Shown in pieces: positions 31,499 through 40,497 of a stretch of DNA of 64,000 nucleotides. The notes beneath the pieces are model-generated. The model saw only the letters and a list, made by a program, of their open reading frames with translations, was not told where the DNA came from and made no database searches. This DNA is from Marinobacter sp. Arc7-DN-1 (GTDB taxonomy: Bacteria > Pseudomonadota > Gammaproteobacteria > Pseudomonadales > Oleiphilaceae), in the NCBI RefSeq assembly GCF_003441595.1, contig NZ_CP031848.1, positions 3,038,001 through 3,102,000 on the forward strand, written 5' to 3'. A program made the position numbers and the translations under genes. Position 1 is the first letter of the stretch. Each line of letters opens with the position of its first letter.

Positions 31499-34400
31499 CG
31501 AACACCATGAACTCCGGAGCCCGTTCAAGGTGCTTTGCGTCGAATCCCTTAACGACGGTCTCTTCCCTGATCGCCAGACCTGCGCGCGCAAAGGCGCGCC
31601 GGTAAGCCTCGATAGGGCGGTGAAATTCAGTTCGGCTCCTCGATGATCCTGTGACCGTTTTTTTATAGCTGGAACAGAGGGAAGGGTTAAGATCTTCGGT
31701 TTCGTGCCGGGTTTGGTCTACAGCATGAGAGACCTTAAGCGCCGCCGGGTCGCAGACAGCGACAACAACGCGCCCCGCTTCGCCGGTCAGACGACGAATG
31801 TTCTGGAGAATCTCCATCATGTCCTGGTTGTCGACAGCGCAGAGCACCAGCGAGCAGATGATCAGGTCAAACGATTCTTCCCCTTCAATTGCTTGTTCTA
31901 ATAGTGGCGTTGTCCAGAAGGGGATATCTGGAGCCTCTCGCTGCCACCTCCCGGGGAGCGCAGGATCAATATCAAAGACCGTCAGGTGGCAAGTCTTGGC
32001 CCAATGACTGGCCTCTCTAGGCTTCCCGCATCCATAATCAAGTACCTTTTGGGAAGAGAAGGCTTCCAGCCGGCCGTGAATGTGCTGGTCCAGACGAGTC
32101 TTTGCTGGCTCGCTTAGGACGGCTTCTTGCAGTGCCCGCCAGCCTGTGAGCTCCGGCAGTCGCTCAGATTTAAGCGAAGCCCGCATTAATTCAACAAGGT
32201 CTTTGCGGTACGCAAAGCGCCAGGACAAAAAGGCCCGTCGGATCATCATTTCCTGGCCAACGGGCGTCGCAAGCTCGAGTGATTTTCCAATGTCGACCAA
32301 CTGCAGTCCCGAAGGTGTCATGCGAAGATTTTTCGGGCTGACGTTCTCTAGGTCATTTAAGAAGCCGTTAAAATCGCCGACCTCAAGCGACTCTTCTACG
32401 CCAGTCTCGACGCGCTTCAAGTGGGCCGGGTCGCTAGTAAACCGCAAGAGCTCGATGAATCTGCGGAATGCCCTATCATCGTTGGCTGAAGCATGTTTGA
32501 GCCACCATGGCTCGTCGTTCGCCAACCCCGACAGCACTTTCGTTAATCCCGCGACCCTCCAGAAGCTGAGTCGATAAGCGGCCAAACGCTCAAGCGCGTA
32601 CTTGCGCGTCCGGCGGTCGATCTGCTTCCGCTCATCGTTGGTGAAAAGAGCGGCACAGGTGCCCGAGCGGGCGCCTAAAGCTTCTTCATAGCTGCGGAAG
32701 AAACTGTAGCCGACGATATCGTCAATCAATCGCTGCGTGTCATCTTCGTCGGCCCGCTCCGTGCTTCGATCATGGTTCATGGGCAAGGAAACGGCCTTCA
32801 CGCTCTTTCCGAACACGAACCTTGCGCTGGCGGCCCAGATCATGTCTGAGCGGCGGGTCGGGCGGCCGTTAACGCGCGGTGCCATGTTGGGAATATCCCG
32901 CAAGAGCGTGGAATCGAGAACCAGCGTATTCCCTCCGCGCAGGCAGGAATCTTTTGCCAGTTGAGGCGGGCAGGCAGCAGGAGGGAGCACCGGGCGTGAG
33001 ACCGCTTCTCCGGCCATGATGCGCTCAGCGCGGCGCAGGAGCTCGCTTGTCGCGCTTGCCAGCGTGTCTGCTTCGAAGTGAGGCAGGAAAGGTGTTTCCA
33101 GGCGGTCGGTCGAACTGCGTGTCAGGTCATAGTGGTAGTCGTTATGGTCTTTCAGCCAGCGATGATTTTCCGCGTCGGCGTCAGGCATCTCCATATCTGG
33201 ATGATGGCAATTCGCCCATTGCAGAAAGTGCGTAATGTCCACCAGCTGAGTTCGCAGTAGAGAGGAAGCGGGCACTGGAGCCGCGCCCGAGTTGCCGCCC
33301 AACGCCACATGGATGCCACTGTTGCGGCAGGCGGAGATAGCCTCTACCAGTTCATCAAGGTCATTGGGTAGCCGGAAATCGTCGTCAAGAATCCAGGCAG
33401 GCGCGTAGTTGCGGGCATGCGACACCTCGAATACGAACCGCTGCAATAATGTACGGGCGATGGCGATCGGCTTTTTACGAGTGATGTCTTCGGGCTGCAA
33501 AGGCACCGCCGGCACGGCTGCATGTTGCGCGTCCATTCCTACCGGCCATAGGTTGAGGCCGAGTTCGCGACCATGCTCAATGATGGTGCCAAACCCGGAT
33601 GCCTCGCCATTTTCCAGTAGGACGATTTCGATACCGCGGACTTGCCGGTGCTGCGTGAGCCTCCGAAGTCCTTCGAGCAGGGGAAAGCAACGTTCAGGCC
33701 GGGAGCCGCTAACAATGACCCCGACGATGAGTGTTAGTGGCTCGCAAGCCCCTTCGGTTTCAGGAAGGGTTGGCGATTGGAGGGGCTCTGGTGCTTGAGG
33801 TTCGGGTGCCGGCGACCAGCCAAAGAGTCGCTGTGCGCGTGCACAGGATTTTCCATACTGCTCTGCGCTCATTCGTCGCTGCCATTTGGCGTGAAAGACG
33901 TCAAGACCCTTGAGTTTTGCAGCACTACCTTTGTCCGATAGCCGTGAGTAACCGTGCAGGGTGTCGTGGTGCGCAACAGCGTTGGGTATGGCTCGGTATG
34001 CGGGTTGAAGGTCCGATAGGCGGAGGCACAGATCCCGGTCAGTGCAACTGCTAAGGGCCTCGTCGAAGAGTCCTGCCAGGAGGAGAGTGGATAAACGCGC
34101 CGATAAATTCGAGCCCTGAATACCCGGGTTGCCACGCAGAAAGTCTTTGGCGAGGAGGCGTGCCGGAGGAAGGGAGACTCTTCCTTCAGGCGTAGCAGTG
34201 TCGTAGCGAGTTATAGCCGCGGCCATAACATCTGCACCGGATCGTGCGACATCATGTACCGAGGCGAGATAATTGCCGTCCCACCAATCGTCATCGTCGA
34301 GGATGGATACGATGTGGGAGGTTGGATCCGACACGAAACGGGCGAGGTGATCCAGGCCTGTGTTCCAGGCGCCACTTGCACCCGGCGTACGCCGGTTCGC

Positions 34401-34592
34401 AAGGACTTCCACTGGCAGTTCTAGTTGCCTCCCAAGGCGACGAATTGAATCTAATTCTGCTTCTTTCTGATCGACGACTACGACGATGTGCTGAGGCCGC
34501 AGGCATTGGATTTTTATGGAGCGGAGGGCGCGCTTGAGGAGTTCGAAGCGGCAAGACGTGGCAATAACCACGGAGTGGCAAAGCTGAGACAT
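31371..34592 (-). CDS. multidomain glycosyltransferase/methyltransferase, probably 3'-frameshifted
   Basis: This 1073-residue protein has a GT-A domain (residues 1-220: SVVIATSCRFELLKRALRSI, IVSILDDDDWWDGNYL), a second transferase-like domain (near 300-560: WILDDDFRLPNDLDEL), a helical middle, and a class I SAM-dependent methyltransferase (near 840-1030: VLDYGCGKPREASHWAK, FDLIICSLVLCAVDN). After FMVFELGTSLDW the final 25 residues look out of frame, and another frame continues into a further GT domain. A surface glycan or glycoprotein modification role is likely. Its size and domain chain are unusual; the reading frame around 31480-31500 should be confirmed. Confidence 0.75.
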   Translation of the reverse strand: MSQLCHSVVIATSCRFELLKRALRSIKIQCLRPQHIVVVVDQKEAELDSIRRLGRQLELPVEVLANRRTPGASGAWNTGLDHLARFVSDPTSHIVSILDDDDWWDGNYLASVHDVARSGADVMAAAITRYDTATPEGRVSLPPARLLAKDFLRGNPGIQGSNLSARLSTLLLAGLFDEALSSCTDRDLCLRLSDLQPAYRAIPNAVAHHDTLHGYSRLSDKGSAAKLKGLDVFHAKWQRRMSAEQYGKSCARAQRLFGWSPAPEPQAPEPLQSPTLPETEGACEPLTLIVGVIVSGSRPERCFPLLEGLRRLTQHRQVRGIEIVLLENGEASGFGTIIEHGRELGLNLWPVGMDAQHAAVPAVPLQPEDITRKKPIAIARTLLQRFVFEVSHARNYAPAWILDDDFRLPNDLDELVEAISACRNSGIHVALGGNSGAAPVPASSLLRTQLVDITHFLQWANCHHPDMEMPDADAENHRWLKDHNDYHYDLTRSSTDRLETPFLPHFEADTLASATSELLRRAERIMAGEAVSRPVLPPAACPPQLAKDSCLRGGNTLVLDSTLLRDIPNMAPRVNGRPTRRSDMIWAASARFVFGKSVKAVSLPMNHDRSTERADEDDTQRLIDDIVGYSFFRSYEEALGARSGTCAALFTNDERKQIDRRTRKYALERLAAYRLSFWRVAGLTKVLSGLANDEPWWLKHASANDDRAFRRFIELLRFTSDPAHLKRVETGVEESLEVGDFNGFLNDLENVSPKNLRMTPSGLQLVDIGKSLELATPVGQEMMIRRAFLSWRFAYRKDLVELMRASLKSERLPELTGWRALQEAVLSEPAKTRLDQHIHGRLEAFSSQKVLDYGCGKPREASHWAKTCHLTVFDIDPALPGRWQREAPDIPFWTTPLLEQAIEGEESFDLIICSLVLCAVDNQDMMEILQNIRRLTGEAGRVVVAVCDPAALKVSHAVDQTRHETEDLNPSLCSSYKKTVTGSSRSRTEFHRPIEAYRRAFARAGLAIREETVVKGFDAKHLERAPEFMVFELGTSLDWAGGTSCPLRQRTARNRHPHGVRPMSGRLHPSCGC

Positions 34593-34901
34593 TTGACTTT
34601 CCCCGGAATGGGGTGATTACGGCGTAGCACAGAACCTTGCAGCGCATTCCGAAAGGCCTGCCGGTCCGATGGGTCTTCCTGCTCAATACGAGCGAACCAC
34701 AGGGATGAGTCACATCCCCAAGGCCTCTAGAAGGTCATCGCAACCGCACTGCCCGGAACTGTAGGCGACACGCCCAGAAAGTGTCAACTGCGGGATGAGG
34801 CCAGTTTCTATCACTGACTGACGCCGACCAGAAAATTGAAGCTCGGATAACCTTCAATAATCAAAGTACTGAGGGCTTGAGCAGTCCGGCCTGCTGCCAG
34901 T
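34593..34901. other. non-coding gap between glycan locus and right repeat
   Basis: No supported gene or RNA. The first bases hold the promoter region of the glycosyltransferase gene (minus strand), without a clear -35/-10 pair. The rest shows only shadow-like short frames. Confidence 0.4.
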
Positions 34902-35035
34902 CTGTTAAAAGATAGTCGCTAAAAGCCAGTGGTTGACGTATCTGGCTGGTGATGGCCATCAGGATCACATCCGGGCGGCCTTGCTGGTAAGCGGCATTGC
35001 TGATTACCACAGCGGGGCGCTTCTTGGTGGCTTGC
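34902..35035. repeat. 134-bp direct repeat, right copy
   Basis: One mismatch from 24668-24801, same orientation. It carries an internal piece of the PemK/MazF toxin gene with neither the 5' part nor the C-terminal codons. Directly to its right the formate dehydrogenase locus begins, so this is the right boundary of the accessory segment. Confidence 0.85.
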
Positions 35036-35054
35036 TAGCTTTCCCGAGCGTCAA

Positions 35055-35309
35055 TTATGCTAAACAGATACGATAACGCAGGACGCCCGCGTCCTCCTCC
35101 CGAATCCATTCAATCCTGTGACCGGTTATCTCGCACAGGGCCTGTAAATCCCGACGGCCGCTGGGGTCATCGGCCAGGAACTCGACCTGCGTCCCGCTAG
35201 GCAAACCCTGAGTCCGTTTTTTGAAACGCAAGATAGGGAGCGGGCACACCAGGCCGACGGCATCGATCTGGTGTACCGTTGACTGATCAGTCAAGGCGGA
35301 CGCTCTCAC
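35055..35309 (-). CDS. TusA-family sulfur carrier protein
   Basis: This protein of 84 aa has the TusA signature GLVCPLPILRFKK (CPxP) near residue 19 and the typical later strand GTQVEFLADDPSGRRDLQALCE. The conserved Cys can carry a persulfide. It is the last gene of the formate dehydrogenase subunit operon. FdhD in the same locus moves sulfur onto the pterin cofactor of formate dehydrogenase, so a dedicated sulfur carrier here makes sense; the link is inferred. It overlaps the preceding small gene by 23 bp from a GTG start; a later TTG start is possible. Confidence 0.82.
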   Translation of the reverse strand: MRASALTDQSTVHQIDAVGLVCPLPILRFKKRTQGLPSGTQVEFLADDPSGRRDLQALCEITGHRIEWIREEDAGVLRYRICLA

Positions 35310-35412
35310 TGCGGCTTTGCTCGGCGGAGGACCAGCCGAACTGGTTCAGAACTGGTGGCGCGAGAGAGGCAATTACCAGGGCGGCGATAAATGCGGAAAT
35401 CATAACCTTCAT
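35287..35412 (-). CDS. 41-residue single-helix membrane protein
   Basis: This tiny protein begins MKVMISAFIAALVIASLAPP, a single hydrophobic helix, followed by a polar tail. The ATG overlaps the stop of the gamma-subunit gene (ATGA), with GGGAGG upstream. Too short for most gene finders, but coupling on both sides makes it a real gene candidate. It could be a small accessory subunit of the membrane-bound formate dehydrogenase, or a lipoprotein-like remnant. Confidence 0.55.
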   Translation of the reverse strand: MKVMISAFIAALVIASLAPPVLNQFGWSSAEQSRSESVRLD

Positions 35413-36581
35413 GATGAACCTCCCTCGCCCTGTTTGGCTTTGACCTCGGCCACCCACAGATCGTGGTGTTGGCGCGCCCACTCCAGATCAACCTTGCCGT
35501 TACCCATGGCATCGAATGCCCCTTCCATACCGATCGAGCCGATATAGATGTGCGCAATGATGGCCACCATCAACACGAATGCCACAATCGAGTGCCAGAT
35601 GTTGGCATACTGCATCTCTTCGTGCGGCGTCAGCACTGTCGGCAAATCCGTTCCCAAAACACTGTTCACGACGCCAAACGTCTTGGCAAACATTGGAATT
35701 TCAAACGGAAACAACAGTGACAGGCCCGACAACGAGACAGAAAAACCCAGCAACATCACGGTCCAGAAAACAATTTTCTGGCCGGCGTTGAACTTCCTCG
35801 CTGACGGATGGGCGTTGGTGAAGATGCCGCCGCCCACTTTGAGCCACTGCCAATCGAGCTTGTTGGGGATGTTGTGCGCCACCCACATGAAGAAGGTCAT
35901 CACCAGCCCCAACATAAAGGCCCACGCAATGTTGTTGTGAAGCCATTTGGAGCCGGCAGCCAGAGTGGCAAAGGCCTCGGGCCCCATAACCGGAATGAGG
36001 AAACTGCGACCCATCAAGGTGATTAACCCTGTTAACGCTAATGCGACAAACGAGCCCGCCAACAGCCAGTGACCAAATCGTTCGATGGCTTTGAATCGTT
36101 CAACCGTGGTGCCCGCAGGGCCGCCTTTAATTTTGATTCTTCCGCGCACAAAATAGAACACTGCCAGTAGCGCAATGATAGCCAGGATTGCACTGCCACC
36201 GTAAGTGATGACCGGCCCCTCTCGTAACTCGTACCAGGGTATGCCTCCGTCCTGGATCAGGACGTCAGCGGCAGGCCCCCGGGCCTGGGTACTGGGGTCA
36301 ATCTTGTTGAATCGAATGGCACGATAGATGTCGGAATCCGAGCGCCCTCCCAGGGTGCCGAGTCGACCACTGATCGGTGCCGCATTGGCAGGATTACCCA
36401 GGTTTTCCGAGCGAAAGGACTCGTCAATTTCCAACTGTTTTTGACGAGCCAGGATGTCTTCCAGGGTTTGAGCACCCCCGGTAGACGTGCGATCAACCGC
36501 GGGGGCCTCTTCCGCCCAGACAGGATTAAACACCAGTGTCGCCAGTGCAAGGACGACAGCACCTAACAACTTACGCTTCAT
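35409..36581 (-). CDS. formate dehydrogenase gamma subunit (cytochrome b556 type)
   Basis: This 390-residue subunit has a cleavable-looking signal peptide (MKRKLLGAVVLALATLVFNP, then VWAEE) and a periplasmic domain of about 110 residues. Four or more membrane helices follow, with the FdnI/FdoI-like segment AIERFGHWLLAGSFVALALTG and later WHSIVAFVLMVAIIAHIYIG, whose His residues ligate two b hemes. It anchors the catalytic complex in the membrane and passes electrons to quinone. The N-terminal extension distinguishes it from the 217-residue E. coli FdnI and is usual for the three-subunit enzymes of marine gammaproteobacteria. Confidence 0.9.
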   Translation of the reverse strand: MKRKLLGAVVLALATLVFNPVWAEEAPAVDRTSTGGAQTLEDILARQKQLEIDESFRSENLGNPANAAPISGRLGTLGGRSDSDIYRAIRFNKIDPSTQARGPAADVLIQDGGIPWYELREGPVITYGGSAILAIIALLAVFYFVRGRIKIKGGPAGTTVERFKAIERFGHWLLAGSFVALALTGLITLMGRSFLIPVMGPEAFATLAAGSKWLHNNIAWAFMLGLVMTFFMWVAHNIPNKLDWQWLKVGGGIFTNAHPSARKFNAGQKIVFWTVMLLGFSVSLSGLSLLFPFEIPMFAKTFGVVNSVLGTDLPTVLTPHEEMQYANIWHSIVAFVLMVAIIAHIYIGSIGMEGAFDAMGNGKVDLEWARQHHDLWVAEVKAKQGEGGSS

Positions 36582-36665
36582 GCGAGCACCCCAAAAGAAT
36601 CAAGAAGAAGAGTTCGTTGCCTTGAGGAATCCGGGGCCCGAGGGCCCCGGAACACCCAGGCGGGC

Positions 36666-37274
36666 TTAAAGGACCTTCTTCCCGTAGGCCGTGCCCCATC
36701 CCCAGGCGCCCGAGCCGAAACCACGGCTCACCACACGCTGGCGATAGATGTCTGCCACCTCGCTGCCATCACCGGCCAGCAGCGCTTTGGTCGAGCACAT
36801 TTCGGCACAGATTGGCAACTTGCCCTCGGCAATGCGGTTGCGGCCGTACTTGGTGAACTCGGCTGTGGAATTGTCTTCTTCAGGGCCACCTGCACAGAAC
36901 GTGCATTTGTCCATCTTGCCCCGGCTGCCAAAGTTGCCCGCCTGGGGGAACTGAGGCGCACCGAAGGGGCAGGCATAAAAACAATACCCACAACCAATAC
37001 ACAGATCCTTGGAGTGCAACACAATACCGTCTTCGGTCTGGTAGAAGACATCCACAGGACAAACGGCCATACAAGGCGCGTCTGAACAGTGCATGCAAGC
37101 TACCGAGATCGAACGTTCGCCAGGCTTACCATCTCCGATGGTCACCACGCGTCGACGGTTGATACCCCAGGGGACTTCATTCTCATTCTTACAGGCCGTT
37201 ACGCAAGCATTACATTCGATGCAGCGTTCGGCATCGACCAGGAATTTTGCGCGTGCTTTTCCTTCAAGTGCCAT
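36666..37274 (-). CDS. fdhB: formate dehydrogenase beta (iron-sulfur) subunit
   Basis: This protein (202 aa) has four [4Fe-4S] groups: CIECNACVTACKNE near residue 18, CMHCSDAPCMAVCPVDVF, CIGCGYCFYACPFGAP, and CTFC with CAEMC. It bridges the catalytic alpha subunit and the cytochrome b subunit. The C-terminus lacks the membrane helix of E. coli FdnH. It lies 15 bp after the alpha-subunit gene; 84 bp separate it from the gamma gene, and that gap carries a GC-rich hairpin-like stretch (GGGGCCCGAGGGCCCC near 36631). Confidence 0.93.
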   Translation of the reverse strand: MALEGKARAKFLVDAERCIECNACVTACKNENEVPWGINRRRVVTIGDGKPGERSISVACMHCSDAPCMAVCPVDVFYQTEDGIVLHSKDLCIGCGYCFYACPFGAPQFPQAGNFGSRGKMDKCTFCAGGPEEDNSTAEFTKYGRNRIAEGKLPICAEMCSTKALLAGDGSEVADIYRQRVVSRGFGSGAWGWGTAYGKKVL

Positions 37275-37289
37275 GATCTACACCTCTTG

Positions 37290-40175
37290 TTATGCCGGCA
37301 TAATCGCGCACAGGGTGGCCTTGGTCTCTTGCATCTGCGTGACCGAGTCATACCCATATGTCTGAATCGTGTTAGTGGATTCGCCCAGGACTATGGGGTC
37401 GGCACCTTTGGGGTACTTGTCCCTCAGGTCTTTGCCTTCCAGATGTCCGCCAAAGTGGAAGGGCATAAAGGCCACGCCTTCGCCAACGCGCTCGGTGACC
37501 ATTGCCTTCACCCGGATGCGCCCGCCTTCGGGGCCGGAAACCCAGACGTCCTTGCCGTCACGAATGTTCAGGTTGTTCGCGTCGCGCGGATTCACCTCGA
37601 TGAACATGTCCTGCTGCAGTTCCGCCAGCCAGGCGTTTGAACGGGATTCATCACCACCACCTTCATACTCAACCAGTCGGCCTGAGGTCAGAATGATGGG
37701 GAAGTCCTTGCTGAAGTCCTTCTTCTGAATGGACTCGTACAAGGTCGGCACGCGCCAGAAATGCTTATCCTCATAAGTGGGGTAGTCCTTGACCAGGTCC
37801 CGACGCGGGGTGTAGAGCGGTTCACGGTGAATTGGCACCGGGTCCGGGAAGTTCCAGACCACCGTGCGCGCCTTGGCGTTACCAAAGGGGGCACACTCGT
37901 GCTTGATGGCAACACGCTGGATTCCGCCTGAAAGATCGGTCTTCCAGTTGGTCTCGGGACCCGCAATCGCATCAATAGTGGCACGCTCTTCGGCCGTCAG
38001 GTCCTTATCCCAGCCCAGGTCCATCAGCATCTGCATGGTGAACTCCGGGTACCCGTCCTTGATCTCGGAGTTTTTCGAGTAAACGCCGTCAGCAAGCAGG
38101 CTCTCGCCGTTGCGCTCGACGCCAAACCGGGCACGGAAGGTGAGACCGCCCTGGGACACCGGCAGGGACATATCGTACAGGTTCGCTGTTCCCGGATGGT
38201 TCATTTCCGGCGTGCCCCAGGATGGCCATGGCAGACCGTAGAAATCACCATCACAGGGTCCACCTATCGCACGCAGGCTGGTCTTGTCGAAGTGGTGCTG
38301 GTACTGCATGTGCTTCTTCAGGCGTTCGGGCGATTGGCCGGTGTAGCCGATGGTCCACATACCGCGGTTGAATTCGCGAGTGATGTCCTCAATCAACGGT
38401 TCGTCGCCTTCAATCGCAATATTGCGGAACATGCGATCGGTGAAACCGAACTTGTCGGCAAACAGCTTCATGATCTCGTGATCGACTTTCGAGTCGAACA
38501 GTGGCTCGACAACCTTTTCGCGCCATTGAAGCGACCGGTTCGAAGCGGTTAGTGATCCATAGGTCTCGAACTGGGTGGTCGTTGGCAGCAGGTAGGCGCC
38601 TTCCTTGCGATCATGCAGCACCGCTGAAACGGTTGGGAAGGGGTCCACGACGACCAGCATGTCCAGCTTTTCCATGGCGTCTTTCATTTCAAGCATGCGG
38701 GTCTGCGAGTTGGGCGCGTGGCCCCACAGAACCATGGCCCGGGTGTTATCGGGCTGCCCCAGGTTTTCCTTGGCTTCCAGAACACCGTCGATCCAGCGCG
38801 ACACCGGAATCCCCTTCTCGTTCATCATGGCTTTGGACTTGCCGTTTTTGTCCCATACGGCAAACCGACCCTTGAGCCAGTCCAGGTCCTCCTCCCAGAC
38901 CCGTGCCCAGTGGGCCCAGGCACCAGCGCTCAGGCCGTAGTAACCGGGCAGGGTATCGGCCAGGACACCCAGATCAGTGGCACCCTGCACGTTGTCGTGT
39001 CCGCGGAAGATGTTGGTACCGCCACCGGAAACACCGATGTTCCCCAGCGCCAGCTGCAGTATGCAGTATGCGCGGGTGTTGTTGTTGCCATTGGAGTGCT
39101 GGGTACCACCCATACACCAGATGACAGTGCCCGGGCGGTTATTAACCAGGGTGCGCGCAACGCGCTCAAGCTGTCCTCCGGGCGCACCGGTTACACGCTC
39201 AACCTCTGCCGGGTTCCAGCGCTTCACCTCTTCACGGATGTCGTCCATTCCCCACACTCTGGTGCGGATGTATTCTTTGTCTTCCCAGCCGTTTTCAAAG
39301 ATGTGCCACAGGATGCCCCAGATCAGTGCGACATCGGTACCCGGCCGGAGGCGAACAAACTCATCGGCATGGGCCGCGGTGCGCGTGAAACGCGGATCGC
39401 AGACGATGAGCGGCGCGTTGTTTTCTTCCTTGGCTTTCAGGACATGCAGCAGCGACACCGGGTGCGCTTCGGCGGGGTTGCCCCCGATTATGAAGATCGC
39501 TTTGGAGTTGTGGATGTCGTTGAACGAGTTGGTCATCGCACCGTAGCCCCAGGTATTCGCTACGCCGGCGACCGTGGTTGAGTGACAGATCCGGGCCTGG
39601 TGATCGACGTTGTTGGTACCCCAGTAGGCAGCAAATTTACGGTACAGATAAGCCTGTTCGTTGTTGAACTTCGCACTGCCTAGCCAATAGACCGAATCGG
39701 GGCCGCTCTCTTCGCGGATTTGCAACATCTTGTCGCCGATTTCGTTGATCGCCTGGTCCCAGGAGATCTTCTGCCACTGGCCGCCGACCATTTTCATCGG
39801 GTACTTCAGGCGGCGCTCGTTGTGCGCACTCTCGCGCACCGATGCGCCCTTGGCGCAGTGGGCACCCAGGTTAATGGGGCTGTCCCAGCCAGGTTCCTGG
39901 CCCGTCCATACGCCATTCTGGACTTCAGCCTCGACCGTACAGCCTACCGCGCAGTGCGGGCACACTGACTTTTTGCGAACGACTTCGCCACCCGCCGTCG
40001 ACGGGGCCGCGGCCTTGACGCGGGTAGATGTCAGCGACAACGCCGCCAGGCCACCCACTGCGACACCGGAGGCCGTCAGAAACCCACGACGGTCCATCGT
40101 GCTGGCAGCGAGGGATGAAAGTAAAGATCCCGCACGGGGGCCTTTCGCTACCCCGTTGGTCTTCTTTCGTAACAT
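37290..40175 (-). CDS. fdhA: formate dehydrogenase alpha (catalytic) subunit, Cys type
   Basis: This enzyme (961 aa) oxidises formate to CO2 in the periplasm. A Tat signal (MDRRGFLTASG near residue 27) follows an N-terminal extension. The [4Fe-4S] motif is CPHCAVGC with CAKG downstream. The metal ligand is Cys197 in ICHSTTVAG; selenocysteine is not used, since the codon is TGT. The neighbourhood encodes a tungstate-type importer, so the pterin may carry tungsten rather than molybdenum; that is inference. Length fits FdhA/FdnG-type enzymes. First gene of the minus-strand structural unit, after a small Tat-target gene. Confidence 0.93.
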   Translation of the reverse strand: MLRKKTNGVAKGPRAGSLLSSLAASTMDRRGFLTASGVAVGGLAALSLTSTRVKAAAPSTAGGEVVRKKSVCPHCAVGCTVEAEVQNGVWTGQEPGWDSPINLGAHCAKGASVRESAHNERRLKYPMKMVGGQWQKISWDQAINEIGDKMLQIREESGPDSVYWLGSAKFNNEQAYLYRKFAAYWGTNNVDHQARICHSTTVAGVANTWGYGAMTNSFNDIHNSKAIFIIGGNPAEAHPVSLLHVLKAKEENNAPLIVCDPRFTRTAAHADEFVRLRPGTDVALIWGILWHIFENGWEDKEYIRTRVWGMDDIREEVKRWNPAEVERVTGAPGGQLERVARTLVNNRPGTVIWCMGGTQHSNGNNNTRAYCILQLALGNIGVSGGGTNIFRGHDNVQGATDLGVLADTLPGYYGLSAGAWAHWARVWEEDLDWLKGRFAVWDKNGKSKAMMNEKGIPVSRWIDGVLEAKENLGQPDNTRAMVLWGHAPNSQTRMLEMKDAMEKLDMLVVVDPFPTVSAVLHDRKEGAYLLPTTTQFETYGSLTASNRSLQWREKVVEPLFDSKVDHEIMKLFADKFGFTDRMFRNIAIEGDEPLIEDITREFNRGMWTIGYTGQSPERLKKHMQYQHHFDKTSLRAIGGPCDGDFYGLPWPSWGTPEMNHPGTANLYDMSLPVSQGGLTFRARFGVERNGESLLADGVYSKNSEIKDGYPEFTMQMLMDLGWDKDLTAEERATIDAIAGPETNWKTDLSGGIQRVAIKHECAPFGNAKARTVVWNFPDPVPIHREPLYTPRRDLVKDYPTYEDKHFWRVPTLYESIQKKDFSKDFPIILTSGRLVEYEGGGDESRSNAWLAELQQDMFIEVNPRDANNLNIRDGKDVWVSGPEGGRIRVKAMVTERVGEGVAFMPFHFGGHLEGKDLRDKYPKGADPIVLGESTNTIQTYGYDSVTQMQETKATLCAIMPA

Positions 40176-40264
40176 GTCACATACCTCTCTCTTTTTTTAT
40201 TCTCGTTTTCCCGGAGGTGTGATCATCCAAGAGCGTCACGCAACCTTGAATGATTCACGCTTCC

Positions 40265-40456
40265 TCAAAAGCGAGCCGATTCCAGATATTTGCGTGTGTG
40301 CTCCGTGTCACGGAGGCCGCGGCTTTTAGGGACGTCTTTTTTGACGATCTCGGCCGCGGCGTTCGGTGCAACCGCCACGGCAACGGCAGCTGGAACGGCA
40401 GCGACTGTCATGCGCAAGAAACCGCGACGGCTGTTTTCACACTTTGGGTTATCCAC
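40265..40456 (-). CDS. formate dehydrogenase region Tat-target small protein
   Basis: This 63-residue protein is mostly a twin-arginine signal (SRRGFLRMTVAAVPAAVAVA) with a 25-residue charged tail. It matches the small 'formate region TAT target' proteins found upstream of fdhA. GTG start at 40456 with GGAGGTG upstream. Its role is unknown; a decoy or accessory peptide for export and assembly has been suggested. It lies between the chaperone gene and fdhA. Confidence 0.75.
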   Translation of the reverse strand: MDNPKCENSRRGFLRMTVAAVPAAVAVAVAPNAAAEIVKKDVPKSRGLRDTEHTRKYLESARF

Positions 40457-40497
40457 AGGACACCTCCACCTGAGTTAAGGGATCGGGGTGATCCCGG

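Noticed and set aside
24640..35040. Conjugative or integrative element with integrase
   Set aside because: No integrase, relaxase or tRNA attachment site was seen within the repeat-bounded segment.
36625..36660. GC-rich hairpin between the beta and gamma genes as a terminator
   Set aside because: GGGGCCCGAGGGCCCC can fold, but no T-run follows on the minus strand and the gamma gene needs the same transcript; kept only as a remark in the beta-subunit entry.
37290..40175. Possible selenocysteine in formate dehydrogenase
   Set aside because: The active-site codon is TGT (Cys197), with no in-frame TGA.
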